In this document: positions 62,285 through 64,000 of the stretch, piece by piece
Numbering within the stretch: position 1 is the first letter of the stretch
How the letters are laid out: the number at the start of each line of letters is the position of its first letter
DNA from: Deinococcus ficus
GTDB lineage: Bacteria; Deinococcota; Deinococci; Deinococcales; Deinococcaceae
Direction of reading: 5' to 3'
DNA: 64,000 nucleotides
Assembly: GCF_003444775.1 (NCBI RefSeq)
Contig: NZ_CP021081.1
Span: forward strand, 980,001-1,044,000
The notes under the pieces: model-generated
Databases searched by the model: none
What the model was told of the DNA's origin: nothing
What the model saw: only the letters and a program-made list of their open reading frames with translations
Program-made: the position numbers and the translations under genes

Positions 62285-63139
62285 TCAGCCCGCCTGTTCC
62301 AGGCGGGCAAATTCGTTCGGGGTCCGGCCACCAAGTGAGGTGTGGGGCCGGACGTCGTTGTCGTCCTGACGCCAGGCTGTGAGGATCAGGCGAGCCTGAT
62401 CCAGGCTCTGGAACCAGTGGAGATTGAGGCACTCGTCCCGGACCCGACCATTGAAACTCTCGATGTAGGCGTTCTCCACGGGTTTTCCAGGCCGGATGAA
62501 GGTATGCGTGATGCCGCGGTCGTGGGTCCAGAGATCCAGGGCCTTGCCCGCGAACTCCGGGCCGTTGTCGGTGGTGATCGCCTGCGGTGCGCCCCTGAAC
62601 CGCACCACGGCCTCGAGGACACGGACGACATCATGGCCCGTGATGGAGGTGCCGACGTGCATGACCAGGCACTCTCGGGTGAAGTCATCCACGACGTTCA
62701 GGACGCGGAACCGCTGACCGGAAGCCAGCTGATCGGCCATGAAGTCCAGGCTCCAGCGTTGATTCGGAGCAGAAACCTGCGGTTTCTGCTGACGCGCTCC
62801 CACGCTGAGTTTCTTCCGTTCTTTCTTCCGAACGGCGAGCCCTTCAGCCCGGTAGATCCGGTAGACGCGCTTGTGGTTCACGGTCTCACCTTCCCGGCCC
62901 AGCATCAGGTGAATCCGTCGGTATCCGAAGCGCGGTCGTTCCTGTGCCAGCGTGCGGAGACGCTCGACCAGGCGCTGGTCTTTCTCTCTTTTGGGGCTGT
63001 TCCGTCTTTGCGTGGTTCGGGAGAAGCCCAGCACCCGGCAGGCTCGTCGTTCACTGACCGTGAACGAATCCCGCAGCAGGGTCACCATCTGCTTTTTGAG
63101 GGGCGTCTGCGCCTGGGACGACGTCCCAGGCGTCACCAC
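62285..63139 (-). CDS. IS3-family transposase OrfB
   Basis: A 284-residue product with the HTH_21 region (RLRTLAQERPRFGYRRIHLM) and the rve integrase core: first Asp in RWSLDFMADQL, second Asp in AITTDNGPEFAGKAL and Glu in NAYIESFNGRVRDECLN, ending TPNEFARLEQAG. It overlaps OrfA by 7 bases, and the active enzyme is normally an OrfAB frameshift fusion. Confidence 0.93.
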   Translation of the reverse strand: MVTPGTSSQAQTPLKKQMVTLLRDSFTVSERRACRVLGFSRTTQRRNSPKREKDQRLVERLRTLAQERPRFGYRRIHLMLGREGETVNHKRVYRIYRAEGLAVRKKERKKLSVGARQQKPQVSAPNQRWSLDFMADQLASGQRFRVLNVVDDFTRECLVMHVGTSITGHDVVRVLEAVVRFRGAPQAITTDNGPEFAGKALDLWTHDRGITHTFIRPGKPVENAYIESFNGRVRDECLNLHWFQSLDQARLILTAWRQDDNDVRPHTSLGGRTPNEFARLEQAG

Positions 63140-63399
63140 TTTCGTCCCACCACCTCTTTCAGCATCGCGTTGTCGAGCGACAGGTCAGCCACCAGCTTCT
63201 TGAGCCGCTGGTTTTCGGCTTCCAGTTGGCGGAATTTTCGAGTCTCGTCTTTGGTCATGCCGCCGTACTTGGCCTTCCAGCGGTAGATGGTCGTCATCGC
63301 GACTCCATGGAGTCGCGTCAGATCGCTGATCGGAGTCCCCGCCTCAAGCTGGCCGAGGATGTCCAGGATCTGCTGTTCCGTGTACCGTTTGCGTTTCAT
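63133..63399 (-). CDS. IS3-family transposase OrfA
   Basis: An 88-residue HTH protein: MKRKRYTEQQILDILGQLEA, GVAMTTIYRWKAKYGGMTKD, then a leucine-zipper-like helix (LEAENQRLKKLVADLSLDNAM). It provides DNA binding for the OrfAB transposase. An upstream in-frame start at 63429 would lie outside the IS end, so the ATG at 63399 is chosen. Confidence 0.92.
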   Translation of the reverse strand: MKRKRYTEQQILDILGQLEAGTPISDLTRLHGVAMTTIYRWKAKYGGMTKDETRKFRQLEAENQRLKKLVADLSLDNAMLKEVVGRKW

Positions 63400-63639
63400 G
63401 CGCCTCCCAGTCTGCTGCTCGATTTGCAATCAGACTGGCACCGGAAACAGGGGCAAGGTCAGTGCCCGTCGCCAACGGTTTTGAAGAGTGGTGAGCACGT
63501 CGCCTCCACGCGGTAGGCGCGGCTTGAGGGTGAGATGTCCGTTACAGAGCGGGACAGAGTATTCTAGCGGTTGTATGACGGCTTCTCCTGGTAACCATCT
63601 TTGTTTTCTCATTCACAACGACACAATGTCGGGGCTAGT

Positions 63640-64000
63640 ATGACCAACGCGTCCATTGCGAAGGAGCAAGAGTTCGATCTTGCCATGGTTGTGCGTGGTA
63701 CACGCCGCCGGCTCTCATGGATTCTAGGCCTACCCATTTTTGTAGGAGCTCTTACTTACCTTGGATCAGGACTGCAGCCTCCCCTATATGCAGCAAAGTC
63801 AACACTAATTTCATCGTCTAGTACTACATCTGGCAATGATTTGCCGAGTGGCGGTACGGTGAAGGCTCCACCTCTTCCAGAGGGAGCTGTGTCGCAAGCC
63901 ATGCAGAGTACATCTGTAATCGTGCCTCTGATTCAGAAATTAAAGAATGCAAATAGGATCGATGACATTGAGCGAGAGAGACTGATTTCCGATCTAAGTC
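63640..64000 (+). CDS. Wzz-like polysaccharide chain-length determinant, partial (runs off the end)
   Basis: The first 120 codons are visible: MTNASIAKEQEFDLAMVVRG, then a membrane helix (LSWILGLPIFVGALTYLGSG) and the extracytoplasmic start PPLYAAKSTLISSS, followed by a Ser/Thr/Gly linker and a charged helical part (IDDIERERLISDL). This matches Wzz/capsule chain-length regulators, inner-membrane proteins that set polymer length. G+C is about 40% in a 60-base sample, far below the backbone, so it is probably acquired. The bases 63429-63639 before it show nothing else I can support. Confidence 0.7.
   Translation, partial: MTNASIAKEQEFDLAMVVRGTRRRLSWILGLPIFVGALTYLGSGLQPPLYAAKSTLISSSSTTSGNDLPSGGTVKAPPLPEGAVSQAMQSTSVIVPLIQKLKNANRIDDIERERLISDLS

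Larger units (their letters stand above)
62267..63428 (-). mobile_element. IS3-family insertion sequence
   Basis: It encodes OrfA and OrfB on the minus strand. The outer ends TGCAAATC (62267-62274) and GATTTGCA (63421-63428) are perfect inverted repeats starting TG and ending CA, as expected for IS3-family ends. The exact outer limits and length (about 1160 bp) rest on these ends. No convincing target duplication flanks it, and the sequence after it does not continue the integrase, suggesting that an adjacent deletion occurred. Confidence 0.8.

Overview
The window looks like a chromosomal segment from a Deinococcus species. This is inferred from the very high G+C of the backbone, the HerA-NurA pair, a response regulator closely resembling the Deinococcus radioresistance regulator DrRRA, and the promoter style: about twenty genes have a -10 box of the form TANNNT only 5 to 8 bases before an ATG or GTG, as expected for leaderless mRNAs, which are abundant in this genus. 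The species is not identified.

Positions 1-35340 are mostly ordinary chromosome. They hold alaS, a TPR-GGDEF-EAL signalling protein, a REC-BTAD regulator, a YebC-type regulator, an MgtC-like membrane protein, a sugar-phosphate nucleotidyltransferase, the DrRRA-like regulator, a TetR/hydrolase divergent pair with a tandem operator, pyrE, a heterodimeric ABC exporter with one consensus and one degenerate ATP site, phoB-phoR-phoU, metK, an RluD-type pseudouridine synthase, an AhpD-like protein, an MBL-fold hydrolase, nurA-herA, an iron-type ABC uptake operon (fbpA-fbpB-fbpC) with a readable promoter and operator, a Crp-family regulator, a histone-deacetylase-family enzyme and a CHAD protein.

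Positions 35392-41920 are an accessory island of lower G+C and hold the most interesting system. A 1164-residue DUF4157 protein (HEVTH motif) ends in a Tde1/Ntox15-type DNase domain with an HxxD motif. A GAD/DUF1851 (Tdi1-like) immunity gene follows it directly, then an NTF2-like putative immunity gene, a 27-codon remnant of a further Tdi1-like gene, and a second Tdi1-like gene. An 854-bp IS5-family (IS427-type) element splits that last gene. Removing the IS and one copy of its TAA target duplication restores an open 180-codon gene. No contractile injection structural genes are in the window.

Positions 42051-61501 return to backbone: a Mn/Zn-type ABC permease and ATPase, an M28 peptidase, a DMT exporter diverging from a MarR regulator across a perfect palindrome, a chloramphenicol-phosphotransferase-like kinase without a normal start codon, two MFS transporters (the second apparently starting at CTG), lipB-lipA, divergent cysM and cysE, rplS, a Cof-type HAD phosphatase, several acetyltransferases, a metallophosphoesterase, a TrmJ-like rRNA/tRNA methyltransferase, an alpha/beta hydrolase, glgA, and tRNA-Met(CAT) with tRNA-Val(CAC).

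Positions 61502-64000 look like the left edge of a genomic island at the tRNA-Val gene: a tyrosine-recombinase integrase truncated by an IS3-family element, then a sharp drop in G+C and the start of a Wzz-like polysaccharide chain-length gene running off the end.
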